Assembly (NCBI RefSeq): GCF_006351965.1
Contig: NZ_CP040932.1
Location: forward strand, 3,844,001-3,908,000
Origin: Oceanicola sp. D3
GTDB taxonomy: Bacteria; Pseudomonadota; Alphaproteobacteria; Rhodobacterales; Rhodobacteraceae
Reading direction: 5' to 3'
Length of the DNA: 64,000 bases
A program made the position numbers and the translations under genes. The notes under the pieces are model-generated. The model did no database searches and had not been told where the DNA came from. It saw only the letters and a program-made list of their open reading frames with translations. Below, piece after piece: positions 8,624-15,681 of this stretch. Within the stretch, counting starts at the first letter, position 1. Each line of letters begins with the position of its first letter.

Positions 8624-9279
8624 CAGGAGCGCGCCTCCGCTTCTTGGCCTTTGGGTTCGGATTTTGTTCTGGCTGCATGCTCAAGCTCGGCCGTTGCCAT
8701 GATCAGCGGTTTGAGCTCGGCAGGTGCGTCGTCGTAGTCGCGGCCGAAGCGCCCGTTCAGCCGGGGCAACATCGCGCGCGGGATACACTTCCAATTGCTA
8801 GGGTCGGTGTTCGTCTTGTTGCCATCCAGGCACTTTAGGGCGTGGCCTTCGGGCAAGGGGCCGTTCAGCTCTTCCCAGCGGATCAGGTGCACGGTGCGCC
8901 ATCTTCGTTGCAACGGCATGTCATCGTTGACCTTACGCTCGAGGTACCCTTCTCGCGTGATCCGCTCGGTGCCGATCGGCTTGTAGAGCCGCGCGGCAAC
9001 GCCTCTGCGTTCACCCTTCTTGAACCAGCCCTTCTCGCTGCCGCGCGGGCAAAAGCCCTTCCGGCCTTTGTTCGGAGGAACCTGACCGGGCGCGAACCTT
9101 CCATCGCGGCCGGTCGTCCAGCCCTTGCGCTTGCAGAGCGCGGAGATATTCGAAACGGAAACGTCGGTCCGCCCCGTCCAGGCTACGAACTCAGCATGCA
9201 GCAGCTTGCGCGGCATTTCGCGCAGCAGCTCGATGAAGATCAGCTCGGCCTCAGAGTAGGTGATCCGCGCGCCCTTCAT
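8623..9279 (-). CDS. HNH-type endonuclease-like phage protein
   Basis: A 218-residue protein. The N-terminal 60 residues look like a helix-turn-helix part (ISALCKRKGW). A basic linker with Gly/Lys stretches leads to an HNH_3-like core: TVHLIRWEELNGPLPEGHAL, then LDGNKTNTDPSNW. The usual His in the middle of the core (before the DGN turn) is replaced by Lys-Cys, so nuclease activity is uncertain. Phage proteins of this exact style are commonly named HNH signature motif protein. It overlaps the gene upstream by four bases and is coupled to the small gene downstream. Confidence 0.75.
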   Translation of the reverse strand: MKGARITYSEAELIFIELLREMPRKLLHAEFVAWTGRTDVSVSNISALCKRKGWTTGRDGRFAPGQVPPNKGRKGFCPRGSEKGWFKKGERRGVAARLYKPIGTERITREGYLERKVNDDMPLQRRWRTVHLIRWEELNGPLPEGHALKCLDGNKTNTDPSNWKCIPRAMLPRLNGRFGRDYDDAPAELKPLIMATAELEHAARTKSEPKGQEAEARS

Positions 9280-9533
9280 TCAGTCGCCGTCGGCTCGTCG
9301 CTTTTGCCGATCATTGGCAGGTGGGGCAGGATATTTGCGCCGTGCTCAGCAAAGAGCTTCGCGGCCCCGAGGCGCAGCTTCGTCGACTCGGTGATCTGAT
9401 CGGCGATCTCCACGATCGATGCGGCACGCTTTGCTTCCGTCTCGATCTGTTCAGCCGTTAGGCTCTCATCGCCCAACCGCTCGAGCTGGGCGAAGAGGTG
9501 ATCGTTGAGGTCAGTGAGTTTGGTTCTGGTCAT
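9276..9533 (-). CDS. Conserved small phage protein of unknown function
   Basis: An acidic, helical protein of 85 residues (MTRTKLTDLNDHLFAQLERL ...). Similar small proteins occur in early regions of many temperate phages near HNH and RusA-type genes, but their job is not known to me. The ATG at 9533 has AGAGG six bases upstream; an in-frame ATG at 9548 would add five residues and also has a good GGAG. The stop overlaps the ATG of the HNH gene. Confidence 0.7.
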   Translation of the reverse strand: MTRTKLTDLNDHLFAQLERLGDESLTAEQIETEAKRAASIVEIADQITESTKLRLGAAKLFAEHGANILPHLPMIGKSDEPTATE

Positions 9534-9727
9534 GTGGGCCTCTGGCATGATTTGGGCTCCAAGCTCCCCCCACCCGGCCCGGCTTATGTTCAGGGTGGGG
9601 GATCCAGCGGCTCATCCGCGGGATGGGTGAAGAAGGGACCGGGGCGAGGGCAGATCCCGCCCCGGCAAGTGACCGCCAGCTTCGGTCAGGCTCCGTGAGT
9701 TTGCTGGCGGTGGGTGTGGGGCACCAT

Positions 9728-10579
9728 TTAGGCCCGGCGGCCTTGCACAACCGGCAGACCGGTGTGCTCCGAGACCCGGAATGCGATATCGCGGAACTTG
9801 GCCTGGCGCACGCACTCGACCCGACGCCACACAAAACCAAGCTTCAGCCCGTCTGGGTTCGGCCGGAAACGGAAAGAGGCGACGATCTCGGAGGGTTCCT
9901 CGCCGAAGAACAGCGGGATGGAGAGGGTGAAGCGCTGCGGTACCACCAGGTCACCCTTGGTGTGTGTTTCGGTCTCGTAGCGCAGGGACCGCTCGCCCGT
10001 CTGCAAGCGGGTGCTCGCCTTGAAGCTGACGCCCTGGGTCGCTTCGAGATCCCGGGCGACCTCCAGCATCACGGCTGGATCGGGATCCACGATGTCGGAC
10101 GAGTTTTCGTCGAGGAACTCGGCAAAGGCCATCTGGTCTAGCAGCTTGCCCTCGATCTCCGACCAACGGGCGAACTCCTCCGAATTGCGCAGTTGGAGGG
10201 TGGCGGTGTGCTTGGTCGCCTGAGCGTCCAGTGAACCCTCGCTCGACTGGTTGTGGCGATGCCAGTCCAGCTCCGCGTGTATCTGGAGCTTGTCTAGGTC
10301 CGCGACGATCAGTGAGCGCTCGTCGGAGAACCGGTTCGCATAGGTGGTCAGCGAGTCAGCATCGTCCACCTGCACGCGCTGCTGGATGCGGGGGGGCAGC
10401 GCGTAGCGATCCGAGATGTCGTGTGCGGTATATCCTTCCGGAAGGATGCAGTGACGGACACCGTGCTCGCCGGGAATGACGGGATCAGCCAAGCGAGCCG
10501 CTGTCAGGGTGGCGTCAAAAGCCGCTTTGGCCTCGGCTTCTGCCGGGTAGCTGGCGGTTTCGTCGTTTTTCTTGGGCAT
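9728..10579 (-). CDS. DUF2303 family phage protein
   Basis: A 283-residue protein with the look of DUF2303 (N-terminal PVIPGEHGVRHCILPEGYTAHD, central LQIHAELDWHRHN, C-terminal beta-rich part with RFRPNPDGLKLGFVWRR). The family is found in early regions of temperate siphoviruses and is of unknown role. The ATG at 10579 follows an AAGGAGG, the best ribosome-binding site of this operon, so the longer reading from 10627 is rejected. About 195 bases separate its stop from the next gene; that gap holds an imperfect GC-rich inverted repeat (CGCCAGC/GCTGGCG, about 9670-9713) that could be a terminator or processing site. Confidence 0.8.
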   Translation of the reverse strand: MPKKNDETASYPAEAEAKAAFDATLTAARLADPVIPGEHGVRHCILPEGYTAHDISDRYALPPRIQQRVQVDDADSLTTYANRFSDERSLIVADLDKLQIHAELDWHRHNQSSEGSLDAQATKHTATLQLRNSEEFARWSEIEGKLLDQMAFAEFLDENSSDIVDPDPAVMLEVARDLEATQGVSFKASTRLQTGERSLRYETETHTKGDLVVPQRFTLSIPLFFGEEPSEIVASFRFRPNPDGLKLGFVWRRVECVRQAKFRDIAFRVSEHTGLPVVQGRRA

Positions 10580-10623
10580 GATGCCCTCCTTGGTTCGGTG
10601 GTTGGGAAAGTGTGAGCAGGAGC

Positions 10624-10962
10624 TCAATGCACGTCGTCACTGCGAGAGCGCCGCTCCTCGAGCTCGTCCAGGAAGTCCTCCTGGTCGGGATCCCGACGCG
10701 TGAGCTGGCCATCCTCTGTAGCGAAGTAGATCCCGGTGCCCATCGGCCGCCGTGGGCGTTTCATCGCCACCTGCGGGACGCACTCGATCTGGCCCGCGTC
10801 GTTGATCTTGAATGGAAGCTTCAGGTTCAGCTCACCCTTGCCGCCGGTGTCCTTCACCGCCCTCACCAGCTCCTCGAGCTGGTCGTTCGCTTCGCGGATC
10901 AACTCTCCGCGGCGGAAGGTCTGCAGGAACTCGAGGAAGTTGATCTCGTTTTTTTGTGCCAT
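10624..10962 (-). CDS. Small phage early protein
   Basis: A 112-residue protein (MAQKNEINFLEFLQTFRRGEL ...). The first half is helical, with a conserved-looking ELIREANDQLEELVRAVKDTGGKGEL; the tail is highly charged (DELEERRSRSDDVH). The start at 10962 is chosen because AGGA lies upstream and the sequence before it loses coding character. It is immediately upstream of the DUF2303 gene (44 bases), as in other phages where the two travel together. Function unknown. Confidence 0.7.
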   Translation of the reverse strand: MAQKNEINFLEFLQTFRRGELIREANDQLEELVRAVKDTGGKGELNLKLPFKINDAGQIECVPQVAMKRPRRPMGTGIYFATEDGQLTRRDPDQEDFLDELEERRSRSDDVH

Positions 10963-11114
10963 CGGAGGGTTCCTTTTTACTGGTGCAGCAGCGCATCGAT
11001 GAGGAAGGGGTTTGCAGCGACTGCGAAGATCTGGGGAGTGGCGGTGTCTTTTGAATTGCAAGGCTTTGAAAATCACCGGAGCGGCAGCAGCGCCGTCCCG
11101 GCCAGTTGATCCCG

Positions 11115-11339
11115 TCAGGTTTCTCCGGGCTGGAAGCCCGACGGCGGGAGTACATCGTCTCGACCAAGCGACTTAAGCGTGGACACAGCCTTGTCGTAAT
11201 CGACCGGATCGCCATCGCGCCGCAGCGTGCGGCAGGCGGCGGCGAGGCCTTCGTCGGAGGCATTGCGGGCGAAGCTCAGGACCGAGCGGGCCAGCTCCAC
11301 GCGCGCGGCGCGATCTGCTGAGAGGTCGTAGACTGACAT
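11115..11339 (-). CDS. Small phage early protein
   Basis: A 74-residue helical protein (MSVYDLSADRAARVELARSV ...). Its ATG overlaps the stop of the gene upstream (TGATG), so its translation depends on that of its neighbour. No known domain seen. Confidence 0.65.
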   Translation of the reverse strand: MSVYDLSADRAARVELARSVLSFARNASDEGLAAACRTLRRDGDPVDYDKAVSTLKSLGRDDVLPPSGFQPGET

Positions 11340-11557
11340 CAGATAAGGCTCCTTTGCGGGGCGAGGTCGCCGGGGTGGATCACCTCGACGGTTTCGAGGA
11401 TCAGGAAGGGCGCATCGGCCTCTTCGGCCAGAGTGGCAGCGGTGTTGCGGGCATCGCCGAGGCTGGAGAACCGGGCTTTAGGCTCGCTTCGTGAGCGTGG
11501 GCCGGTCGGCTTGCGGCAGACCATCCAGAACCGGGCGAAGCGAGGCAGAACGCTCAT
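11339..11557 (-). CDS. Small phage early protein
   Basis: A 72-residue protein (MSVLPRFARFWMVCRKPTGP ...). The centre reads like an aminoacid pattern common in phage proteins that describe 'row' data (ARFSSLGDARNTAATLAEE followed by a FLILETVEVIHPGD strand). It has GAGGAG six bases upstream of the ATG at 11557, and that ATG overlaps the stop of the 25-residue gene before it. Function unknown. Confidence 0.65.
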   Translation of the reverse strand: MSVLPRFARFWMVCRKPTGPRSRSEPKARFSSLGDARNTAATLAEEADAPFLILETVEVIHPGDLAPQRSLI

Positions 11558-11631
11558 GGCTCGCTCCTCAGGTTCATGAACAGCAGTACCAGGAGAGCGA
11601 AGCCAGCAGTGATGAAGAGCCCGCAAGCCAT
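11554..11631 (-). CDS. 25-residue single-span membrane peptide
   Basis: A very short frame (MACGLFITAGFALLVLLFMN then LRSEP) that fills the space between two coupled genes. Its ATG overlaps the upstream stop (TGATG) and its stop overlaps the downstream ATG (ATGA). It encodes one hydrophobic helix with a short basic/acidic tail. The double coupling argues for translation; the size and lack of known homologues argue for caution. Confidence 0.5.
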   Translation of the reverse strand: MACGLFITAGFALLVLLFMNLRSEP

Positions 11632-11957
11632 CACGCGGCCCCCTGCGGGCCATCGGTGAAGCCGAAAACGGGGCGAAGGTGGGTGCGGCGGGCGCGGCGC
11701 TCTTGATTGAGGCTAACAACCTCGGCGCATGCGCCAGAGAGCAGCCCGCCGCGGGAGAGCAGGCGCAGCGCAAGCAGCTCGGCGATGATGTCAGGGCCAT
11801 ACATCGACCAGAAACGCTGGTCTTCGACGCTCACTTCGCCCAGGGCCCGGGCGGCCTGACGGGCCGGGGTCTCGCGCACCATGTCGCGCAGGAACGGGTC
11901 AGGCACCAGCTCGTCAGGCGTGAGCGGCGTTGTGTCGGAAGGGGTATGGTCTCGCAT
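11631..11957 (-). CDS. First gene of the leftward early operon, unknown function
   Basis: A 108-residue protein (MRDHTPSDTTPLTPDELVPD ...), acidic then helical (IIAELLALRLLSRGGLLSGA). The ATG at 11957 has GGAGG seven bases upstream. The operator pair at 11994-12039 lies right before it, so it is the first gene shut off by the repressor. No domain recognised. Confidence 0.65.
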   Translation of the reverse strand: MRDHTPSDTTPLTPDELVPDPFLRDMVRETPARQAARALGEVSVEDQRFWSMYGPDIIAELLALRLLSRGGLLSGACAEVVSLNQERRARRTHLRPVFGFTDGPQGAA

Positions 11958-11993
11958 GGGGTGCCTCCATCGGGTTGATGGAGTGCACACTTG

Positions 11994-12039
11994 TGGAAGA
12001 TTTTTCCATTGTCAATCTTAAACATGGAAGAAACGTCAA
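11994..12039. promoter_or_regulatory. Operator pair OL (TGGAA-N5-TTCCA)
   Basis: Two 15-base sites: TGGAAGATTTTTCCA at 11994-12008 and TGGAAGAAACGTCAA at 12025-12039. They share the half-site TGGAA with the two sites beside the Cro-like gene. They sit upstream of the leftward early operon, where a lambda-like repressor would act. Confidence 0.7.
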
Positions 12040-12174
12040 TTGATATGCGGAGCTAGCTTGGGCAGAATGATGGGTGTTCTTTAAATGTTCTTGGGATAGG
12101 GTGATGAATTATGATATTGATGAGCGGGTGCTATTTGCTGCCGCGCGTATCTTTGGGTGTTCAATAGATAGGGC

Positions 12175-12453
12175 TTATAGATCGCCCTTGGTGCGGTTCG
12201 TCATGAGCATATCGGCAAGTCTTTTTGGGAGTTCTGTCAGGCGACCGCGATAAAGGAAGTCCATAGATACACCCCACTTCTCTGCGATTTCATAGGCCAT
12301 CTCGGCCTTGAGGGGTTTGGTTCCGTTCTCGATTTTGGAATAGCTGGAGCGATCGATCCCGACCGAATCCGCGAACTCGCCCTGCTTGAGGTTGTGGTAG
12401 TCTCTCAGTGCCACAAGCCGCTGTCCGACTAGGCGTGTGTCGAGGGGGTTCAT
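12175..12453 (-). CDS. XRE-family prophage repressor (CI-like)
   Basis: A 92-residue DNA-binding protein with one helix-turn-helix (QGEFADSVGIDRSSYSK, about 24-40) and the classic follow-on IENGTKP. It is short: there is no C-terminal LexA-like peptidase domain, so induction would not go through self-cleavage of this protein. It is divergent from the Cro-like gene, with operators between them. The ATG at 12453 is preceded by AAAGG. It is the best candidate for the protein that binds the TGGAA-N5-TTCCA sites and keeps the prophage silent. Confidence 0.85.
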   Translation of the reverse strand: MNPLDTRLVGQRLVALRDYHNLKQGEFADSVGIDRSSYSKIENGTKPLKAEMAYEIAEKWGVSMDFLYRGRLTELPKRLADMLMTNRTKGDL

Positions 12454-12494
12454 GTAAGCGCACCTTTGTCGTTTGGCGGGGACTATGCTGGCCG

Positions 12495-12550
12495 TGGAAA
12501 AAACTTCCATTGAAGATTTGTCCTTGCTTGACAGATGGAAGAAACGTCCA
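12495..12550. promoter_or_regulatory. Operator pair OR (TGGAA-N5-TTCCA)
   Basis: TGGAAAAAACTTCCA (12495-12509, a perfect palindrome with N5) and TGGAAGAAACGTCCA (12536-12550). They lie between the divergent repressor and Cro-like genes. An ATG at 12535 would fall inside the second operator, which supports the later start at 12565 for the Cro-like gene. Confidence 0.75.
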
Positions 12551-12564
12551 TATCGGTAAGCGTC

Positions 12565-12813
12565 ATGGATAAACCTTCCTCAGTAAGGGACATTGTGGCT
12601 CTCTGGCCGAGCCGGCTGGCGTTCGCTGATGCAATTGGACTCGCTGGAAAGGCGCGTGTCGACAAGTGGATACAGGTGAACTCGATCCCTGCGCCGTTCC
12701 TTTACCCGATCTTCCAAGCGGCGATGGACGCCGGAATTGCGTTGGCCGCTGAAGATGTCATGCGCGTCGTAGCAGCCGATGCTGGAAGGGCAAATCGGGG
12801 GGAAGCAGCGTGA
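12565..12813 (+). CDS. Cro-like early regulator
   Basis: An 82-residue protein (MDKPSSVRDIVALWPSRLAF ...) divergent from the repressor. The stretch LAFADAIGLAGKARVDKWIQVNSIP reads as a helix-turn-helix of the YdaS/Cro type that contacts DNA through the recognition helix after the turn. The position matches cro in lambdoid phages. Start at 12565, as the in-frame ATG at 12535 lies within an operator. Confidence 0.7.
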   Translation: MDKPSSVRDIVALWPSRLAFADAIGLAGKARVDKWIQVNSIPAPFLYPIFQAAMDAGIALAAEDVMRVVAADAGRANRGEAA

Positions 12814-12824
12814 AGCTCCTAACC

Positions 12825-13457
12825 CTAGGTATGTTGCCGTCGACGCCGAGCTCGCTCGATCTCGGTGATCGCCTCTTTCAGTGCCCGGCTTCGTCGCGGG
12901 TTTTCCCAGTCGCTGGAAACGGTGTGGCGAAAGAAGCGGAGGTGGTCGGCGCGGGGCCGCGCGCGGGCAATCATATCCCGCAAAATTGGCCATGCGTCCC
13001 GCTTTTCCCCAGGCATAAAGTCTCCAGCCAGAACCCCAAAGCGAGACTCTCGCGCTGCGTACTCCATGGCTATATCGACCTGGGTGGGAGAAAGGGTTTC
13101 GGATTTGTTTGTGGCACCGGCAGCGATGAGCAGAGAAAGAGGGCTGATCATGTCCTTCCAGAGGTTCAGAGCAATGTCCCTGCCCCTTCTCGTCTCGGCA
13201 AGGTTCGTCCGGATTTGCTCGCCACAGGCATCGAAATAAGCACGCGCCGGAAGTTCTTCTGCAGTTTTGGGGGTGGCTATGCTGCCCATTCGCGCAAGTT
13301 GGAACGTTCGCACCAAGCCCGTCGTCATGTCTATGCCTGTAACAAGATCGAGTGGCGCCGTCGCAAGGGGGAGTATTCGCCGTGGTCCAGATCGACCGCT
13401 TGCCGTCCGGTAAGTGAAGCTGATCTCGGAGGTGAACTGCTGCTCTTCTGCACTCAT
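12825..13457 (-). CDS. WYL-like domain protein, unknown function
   Basis: A 210-residue leftward gene placed between Cro-like and CII-like genes of the other strand. Its N-terminus (ISFTYRTASGRSGPRRILP ... VRTFQLARMG) has the strand pattern of WYL ligand-binding domains (Y...R...P ... RTF.L.R). The rest is helical and unrecognised (SPTQVDIAMEYAARESRFGV). I infer a regulator or stress sensor of the prophage. Because it is against the flow of the operon, it needs its own promoter and could be expressed from the prophage. Confidence 0.55.
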   Translation of the reverse strand: MSAEEQQFTSEISFTYRTASGRSGPRRILPLATAPLDLVTGIDMTTGLVRTFQLARMGSIATPKTAEELPARAYFDACGEQIRTNLAETRRGRDIALNLWKDMISPLSLLIAAGATNKSETLSPTQVDIAMEYAARESRFGVLAGDFMPGEKRDAWPILRDMIARARPRADHLRFFRHTVSSDWENPRRSRALKEAITEIERARRRRQHT

Positions 13458-13545
13458 ACGAACACTTCAAAAAAGATGAACCAATCTGCTCCATGCTGCC
13501 CCAATGGCACGGCCCGCGTCCACCCCCAAGGAATGGAGGTTTCCC

Positions 13546-13749
13546 ATGTCTGACGTTACGCGCGCCGGTATCCCACCATCCTACTCTCCCGTAGCTGTGC
13601 GATGTGTTCTTCCACCTGACCCGCAAGGGAGGAGGGCCCTCGCGTTTGATCTCGAAGACGGCGAGGTGCTGCGTGTCGTTCTGGACAGGAAAAATACCGA
13701 GCGACTGCTCGCTTGGTTGCGTGGAGATGCAGGGGCTTCCCATGTCTGA
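13546..13749 (+). CDS. Small phage protein
   Basis: A 67-residue protein (MSDVTRAGIPPSYSPVAVRC ...), mostly beta strand then a charged helix (RVVLDRKNTERLLAWLRG). GGAGG lies eight bases before the ATG at 13546; a longer frame from 13504 has no such site. It overlaps the next gene by eight bases. Function unknown. Confidence 0.65.
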   Translation: MSDVTRAGIPPSYSPVAVRCVLPPDPQGRRALAFDLEDGEVLRVVLDRKNTERLLAWLRGDAGASHV

Positions 13750-14182
13750 GGCCTCCCGCGCCATTTTCCGTGGTTTGGTCGAGCGCATCGGCGGGGTCGA
13801 TGCCGCCGCCGCGACCATCGAGGCGCGTCTTGGCGCCTGCTCCAAAGGCACTGTGTCGAAGATGTGTGCGGGCCATATCGGCGTGACTGTTGAAGCCATG
13901 CGCGCGCTCGAAGATGGTCTCGGGGCCTTCCCGCTCACCACCCATCTTTTCGAGCGGGTCGGACGCATCGGTGTCACCACCGGCTGCCTGCACACATTGG
14001 CCGCGCAGAGTTCGATCGAGGCTGGCGAGGTTCACGCCGCGATCATCCGCGCTTTCTCGCATGCCAGCGCAGATCCGAATGACCTCACCCCCACCGAGCG
14101 TGCCGAGGTGATGAAGGAGCTGCGCGAAGCGATTGATGTTATGCAGCAGATGCTCACCATCGTCGAAAGCGACCCTTCATGA
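13742..14182 (+). CDS. Phage regulator-like protein (possible CII analogue)
   Basis: A 146-residue protein, helical. The N-terminus (FRGLVERIGGVDAAAATIEA then RLGACSKGTVSKMCAG) fits a helix-turn-helix in which the recognition helix is KGTVSKMCAG. The centre (VEAMRALEDGLGAFPLTTHL) resembles the CII-type regulators of phages; that is an inference from position and pattern. The ATG at 13742 follows a GGGGCTTCC leader, so translation is likely coupled to the gene before. Confidence 0.5.
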   Translation: MSEASRAIFRGLVERIGGVDAAAATIEARLGACSKGTVSKMCAGHIGVTVEAMRALEDGLGAFPLTTHLFERVGRIGVTTGCLHTLAAQSSIEAGEVHAAIIRAFSHASADPNDLTPTERAEVMKELREAIDVMQQMLTIVESDPS

Positions 14183-14346
14183 GCCGCGCGCGCGCAGATC
14201 GCATTCGCTCCGCCCGGGGTGAGCGGCGGCGCGCCATTGAGCTGGCGTTGAAGGAAGCGCTGCTGGCTTGGCGCGCCGGGCGGGATGGCAATGTGCTGCT
14301 CGGCCAGCTGGAGCAGCAGTTTTTTGATGGTGAGGGCCAGTCATGA
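14179..14346 (+). CDS. 55-residue basic phage protein
   Basis: Joined to its neighbours by ATGA overlaps at both ends (ATG on the previous stop, stop on the next ATG). Sequence MSRARADRIRSARGERRRAI continues with a helix (LALKEALLAWRAGR) and an acidic end. Strongly basic at the N-terminus. Unknown role; the double coupling is the evidence that it is a gene. Confidence 0.6.
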   Translation: MSRARADRIRSARGERRRAIELALKEALLAWRAGRDGNVLLGQLEQQFFDGEGQS

Positions 14347-15029
14347 GCGCGCCGTCTGCAAAGCCGCTCTTCAAGGCGATCCGAGGCGCGCCGCCGCGCT
14401 TGCCGCTTGGGGGCGATTGGCCGTTGCAGGACGCACCGGGCGCTGACGCGCCGCGAGATCCACTCGATTATGACCCCACGCCGCCTGAACCCACGCGGGC
14501 GCTGATCTCGGCCGAGCTGGGCGCGATCGCTGGCATCGGCGGGCCGATCTGGGAGCCTGCAGTGGGCGGCGGCCACATGGCCCGCGTGCTCTCTGGCGCC
14601 GGGTTCGAGGTTTTGGGCAGCGATATTGTTGATCGCGGCCACCCCGGCGTGCTGCTGCGCAGCTTCTATGATTTCAGCCCAGATCAGGCACTTGCGCCCA
14701 TCATCATCACAAACCCGCCTTACTGCGAGGTGAGTGCCAAGGGCCATTGTCGGTGGCTGCGCCACTGCCTCGAAATGCAGCCACGATACCTTGCGCTCCT
14801 GCTCTCAGCCGAGTGGCCTTTTGCGCGGCAGAACGGGATGGATGCCCTCCTCGCCGAGCACCCCTATTCGATCGAATACAAGATCTGCTGGAAGATTGAT
14901 TTTCGCGGCCTCGGCAACCCCGCGCAGCGCAACAGCTGGTTCGTCTGGCGTGAGGGCTGGGCGGGTGAGCCGGTGACGCGGCGGCTCTTCAAGGAGGTTC
15001 AAGATCCGGCTCAGGAGGTCTTGCTGTGA
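14343..15029 (+). CDS. N6-adenine DNA methyltransferase-like protein
   Basis: A 228-residue SAM-dependent methyltransferase. Motif X/target entry DYDPTPPEPTRAL (42-54) is the typical opening of phage adenine methylases, SAM-binding motif I is WEPAVGGGHMA (70-80) and the catalytic motif IV is TNPPY (123-127). There is no target recognition domain, so it may modify short sites or act as an anti-restriction enzyme. It lies in the early operon (ATGA overlap upstream, TGATG downstream). Confidence 0.85.
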   Translation: MSAPSAKPLFKAIRGAPPRLPLGGDWPLQDAPGADAPRDPLDYDPTPPEPTRALISAELGAIAGIGGPIWEPAVGGGHMARVLSGAGFEVLGSDIVDRGHPGVLLRSFYDFSPDQALAPIIITNPPYCEVSAKGHCRWLRHCLEMQPRYLALLLSAEWPFARQNGMDALLAEHPYSIEYKICWKIDFRGLGNPAQRNSWFVWREGWAGEPVTRRLFKEVQDPAQEVLL

Positions 15030-15202
15030 TGGGTGGGGGCATGAGGCTGCGGCGGATCACATGGCGGGGCACGGAGACCCTGCAGGATCGAGCGGATGCT
15101 GCCAAGGCGATCCTTGTGCGCGGGGGCATCATCTATCCAGTTCTGGGCCGGTTCTCCAGCTATTGGGCCATCAAGTGGTCGCCCGTGCGGGGGGCTTCCT
15201 GA
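15029..15202 (+). CDS. 57-residue phage protein
   Basis: A short gene coupled by TGATG at both ends (ATG on the methyltransferase stop; stop on the next ATG). The product (MGGGMRLRRITWRGTETLQD ...) is basic and has an aromatic C-terminal strand (RFSSYWAIKW). GGAGG occurs upstream. No family recognised. Confidence 0.6.
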   Translation: MGGGMRLRRITWRGTETLQDRADAAKAILVRGGIIYPVLGRFSSYWAIKWSPVRGAS

Positions 15203-15681
15203 TGGCGAGCCCTAAGCCGGTTACGATACGTGGAACGACTTACCCGAGCTTTGCCGCAGCGGCGCGGGCGCTCGGGGTGAGCCATGCCACGGTTTCGGCT
15301 GCACATGCCACCGGCAGACTTGCGCAATGCGGGTTAGGACAGGGCAAGGGGCTTCGGCGCTCCGTCATGCCGGTGCGGATCCGAGGTCGGGTCTATACGT
15401 CGGTGCGGAGCGCCGCGCGCGCGCTCAAAGTCAGCGAGTCCACCATACGCAACGCGGTTGCGAAAGGTCGTGAAGACTTCGTGGCCGCGCCTGCTTCGAT
15501 GAAAACTCGGCGCGGCACCCCGGTTAATATCGCCGGAGTGGAGTTCCCCTCGATGCGATCAGCGGCCTTGGCGCTGGGGCTGAAGCCAACTTACATCCGC
15601 ACGGTCAAGGCGCGTGGCAGTTGCCAGCAGCGCTTGCTCGCTGCTGCAATGGCTTACTTGGCCCGTCAGGAGGCTGCATGA
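15202..15681 (+). CDS. Triple NUMOD1-like DNA-binding protein
   Basis: A 159-residue protein built from three similar units: VTIRGTTYPSFAAAARALGV..., VRIRGRVYTSVRSAARALKV... and VNIAGVEFPSMRSAALALGL.... Each has a short strand followed by a helix-turn-helix (SHATVSAAHATGR; SESTIRNAVAKGR; KPTYIRTVKARGS). The unit matches the NUMOD1 module found at the end of homing endonucleases, here repeated with no nuclease domain. It probably binds DNA at an extended site. The ATG at 15202 overlaps the stop before it. Confidence 0.7.
   Translation: MASPKPVTIRGTTYPSFAAAARALGVSHATVSAAHATGRLAQCGLGQGKGLRRSVMPVRIRGRVYTSVRSAARALKVSESTIRNAVAKGREDFVAAPASMKTRRGTPVNIAGVEFPSMRSAALALGLKPTYIRTVKARGSCQQRLLAAAMAYLARQEAA

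Noticed and set aside
12103-12246. A 47-codon rightward frame between the operators and overlapping the repressor end
   Set aside because: No ribosome-binding site, and half of it lies antisense to the repressor gene.
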